Below, piece by piece: positions 5,957-7,064 of a stretch of 7,064 nucleotides of DNA. Both the position numbers and the translations under genes were made by a program. The notes beneath the pieces were generated by a model. The model worked only from the letters and a program-made list of their open reading frames with translations. It did not search any database and was not told the DNA's origin. Source of the stretch: Deltaproteobacteria bacterium. GTDB lineage: Bacteria > Desulfobacterota > Desulfarculia > Adiutricales > Adiutricaceae. The stretch covers positions 1 through 7,064 of the forward strand of contig JAITJT010000001.1 of NCBI GenBank assembly GCA_031278795.1, written 5' to 3'. Numbering within the stretch: the stretch's first letter is position 1; each line of letters opens with the position of its first letter.

Positions 5957-6917
5957 GGCCCTTTGGCTCCTTATCCTCCTCTCCTTTTGGGCTTTCTCTG
6001 GAACTTCTCAGCTTTTTGCCAAGGACCTAGAGAAGCTAAAAATTGCCACCCTCCCCATAGCGGACACCATTTTGCTCCATGAGGCTAACTTAAGGGGCTT
6101 TTTTGAGGAGAATGGGCTAGAGGTGGATCTCATTCCCTTCCAGAGCGCCATGGAAAAGGACGCGGCCGTAATGGCCGGAGGTATTGACGGGCATTTCTGT
6201 GAGATGGGATCGGTCATTCTCCAGAGGGCCCTGGGGCTTCCCTTCATGGTGGTGGCCACCACCTCGCATACTGACCCGGATAGGCGCATGTTTGGGATGG
6301 TAACCAAACCGGACGCTGAGGAAGAAGACATAGAGTCCGTGAGGGGCAAAAGCATAGGAATATCTAGGCTCTACATGGTGGATTTCATGACGGACGTCTT
6401 TTTGGAAGAGGAGAAACTGCCCTATGACTACTTTGAGCGGGTAGACGTGAAGAAGATTCCCGTCAGGTACCAGATGCTAATAGGGAAGCAACTGGATCTA
6501 GCCCTCTTTCCGGAGCCTTTTCTCACCATGGCCGAAAGGACGGGCGGGAAGGTTATCCTAGACGACAGAAAACTCAACATGCCGCTCGCGGTGGTGGCCT
6601 TGAGGGGGGATATATCGCCTTCGAGCGTGCGCCTTTTCCAGAAGTCCATAAGTCAGGCGGTTAGCTTTGTGGTGGAGAACCCGGATGAGGCCAAGGCCGA
6701 CATGATCAAACTGGGTCTCATACCGCCTACGCTCATGGAGGGCTATGAGCTTCCGGCCTTCAACCTAAAAAACATCCCCTACGCCCTTCCGGATGAGGCC
6801 CTCTTCCATCGCTACGTGGCCTATTTCCAGAGGAACCGGGCCCTCTCAAGTACCCCTAATGACTCTCTCCGGAGCGCCCCGGCTTACCAGGACGTGGTCT
6901 TCCAGGGTGGAAGATGA
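5895..6917 (+). CDS. NitT/TauT-type ABC transporter solute-binding protein (NMT1/THI5-like fold)
   Basis: This is a secreted binding protein that captures a small solute outside the membrane for an ABC importer. The 340 residues begin with an Arg-bearing n-region and a hydrophobic core (ALWLLILLSFWAF, 22-34), with likely cleavage after A42 (QLFA before KDLEKL). There is no lipobox. The mature part starts LKIATLPIADT (48-58), then LRGFFEENGLEVDLIPF, AGGIDGHFCEMGS, VRGKSIGIS (149-157) and LFPEPFLTMAERTGG (204-218), the usual sequence of this family, which serves nitrate, sulfonates, thiamine precursors and others. The substrate cannot be read from sequence. ATG 5895 is the only usable start, since a TGA lies in frame at 5889-5891; GGTGA (5887-5891) may serve as a short-spaced ribosome-binding site. 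The ATPase gene follows directly, and a permease probably lies beyond the edge. Confidence 0.87.
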   Translation: MPGPCLSLSVWRAFRLGAGFRALWLLILLSFWAFSGTSQLFAKDLEKLKIATLPIADTILLHEANLRGFFEENGLEVDLIPFQSAMEKDAAVMAGGIDGHFCEMGSVILQRALGLPFMVVATTSHTDPDRRMFGMVTKPDAEEEDIESVRGKSIGISRLYMVDFMTDVFLEEEKLPYDYFERVDVKKIPVRYQMLIGKQLDLALFPEPFLTMAERTGGKVILDDRKLNMPLAVVALRGDISPSSVRLFQKSISQAVSFVVENPDEAKADMIKLGLIPPTLMEGYELPAFNLKNIPYALPDEALFHRYVAYFQRNRALSSTPNDSLRSAPAYQDVVFQGGR

Positions 6918-6933
6918 AGAACGATTTCTCTTT

Positions 6934-7064
6934 ATGGCTTTAGTAAGCGTAAAGGCCCACAAGCTCACAAAGTCCTACGGGGACACAGAGGTGTTCTCAG
7001 GCATTAGCTTTCAGGTTCCCCAGGGGGGATCACTTGTGTTCCTGGGCCCCTCGGGCTCCGGTAA
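6934..7064 (+). CDS. ABC transporter ATP-binding protein, N-terminus only (cut by window edge)
   Basis: The 43 visible codons read MALVSVKAHKLTKSYG...VFSGISF and end in GPSGSG plus two bases of a Lys codon, that is the Walker A motif interrupted at its lysine. Tyr15 is in the A-loop position that stacks on adenine. This is the energising subunit expected for the preceding solute-binding protein. With ATG 6934 the Walker A falls at about residues 38-45, normal for the family. An in-frame GTG at 6907 would add nine residues (VEDEERFLF) and overlap the upstream gene; neither start has a good ribosome-binding site. The rest of the gene is outside the window. Confidence 0.88.
   Translation, partial: MALVSVKAHKLTKSYGDTEVFSGISFQVPQGGSLVFLGPSGSG

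Noticed and set aside
6914..6943. Nine-codon ORF starting with ATGA at the end of the solute-binding gene
   Set aside because: It stops at TAG 6941-6943 inside the ATPase start region and has no features; the ATPase frame is clear from its motifs.

Overview
The window holds five complete genes and the start of a sixth, all on the + strand. I see no rRNA, tRNA, transposase or CRISPR array. The genes are fairly GC-rich and use many AGG, ATA and TTA/CTA codons, while the two longer gaps between them (2062-2224 and 5454-5894) are strikingly AT-rich. An [FeFe]-hydrogenase maturation GTPase (HydF) points to a strict, hydrogen-metabolising anaerobe. A hydF-aspA pair is known from sulfate-reducing deltaproteobacteria (Desulfobacterota), and GcvR-like double-ACT proteins are common in Proteobacteria. 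A deltaproteobacterium-like anaerobe therefore fits best, but this is an inference and not a firm assignment.

Region 1 (52-2061) encodes an Hsp70/actin-fold ATPase that lacks a normal substrate-binding domain. It carries instead a helical C-terminal half with a Gly/Ala-rich membrane hairpin. Region 2 (about 2120-4794) is an operon of hydF and an aspartate ammonia-lyase-like gene overlapping by ATGA. It is preceded by a TATAAT box, a perfect 9-bp palindrome and a 10-bp direct repeat. Region 3 (4794-5453) is a double-ACT-domain regulator-like gene. It has its own TATAAT box and a palindrome placed where transcription should start, the same layout as at hydF.

Region 4 (5454-5894) is a 441-bp AT-rich spacer. 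It opens with three 11-bp tandem repeats, continues with a thrice-repeated 9-mer and an inverted repeat, and contains a small GC-rich island. Region 5 (5895 to the right edge) begins an ABC uptake operon of the NitT/TauT type: a secreted solute-binding protein followed by the N-terminus of the ATPase, which is cut at its Walker A lysine codon.

The most coherent biological story is regions 2 and 3. HydF is the scaffold on which the H-cluster is completed. The dithiomethylamine bridge of that cluster is reported to need ammonium and a glycine-cleavage-derived one-carbon unit. An ammonia-releasing lyase translationally coupled to hydF, followed by a GcvR-like protein, would fit local supply and control of those precursors. 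The layout is seen in the sequence; the metabolic link is inference.
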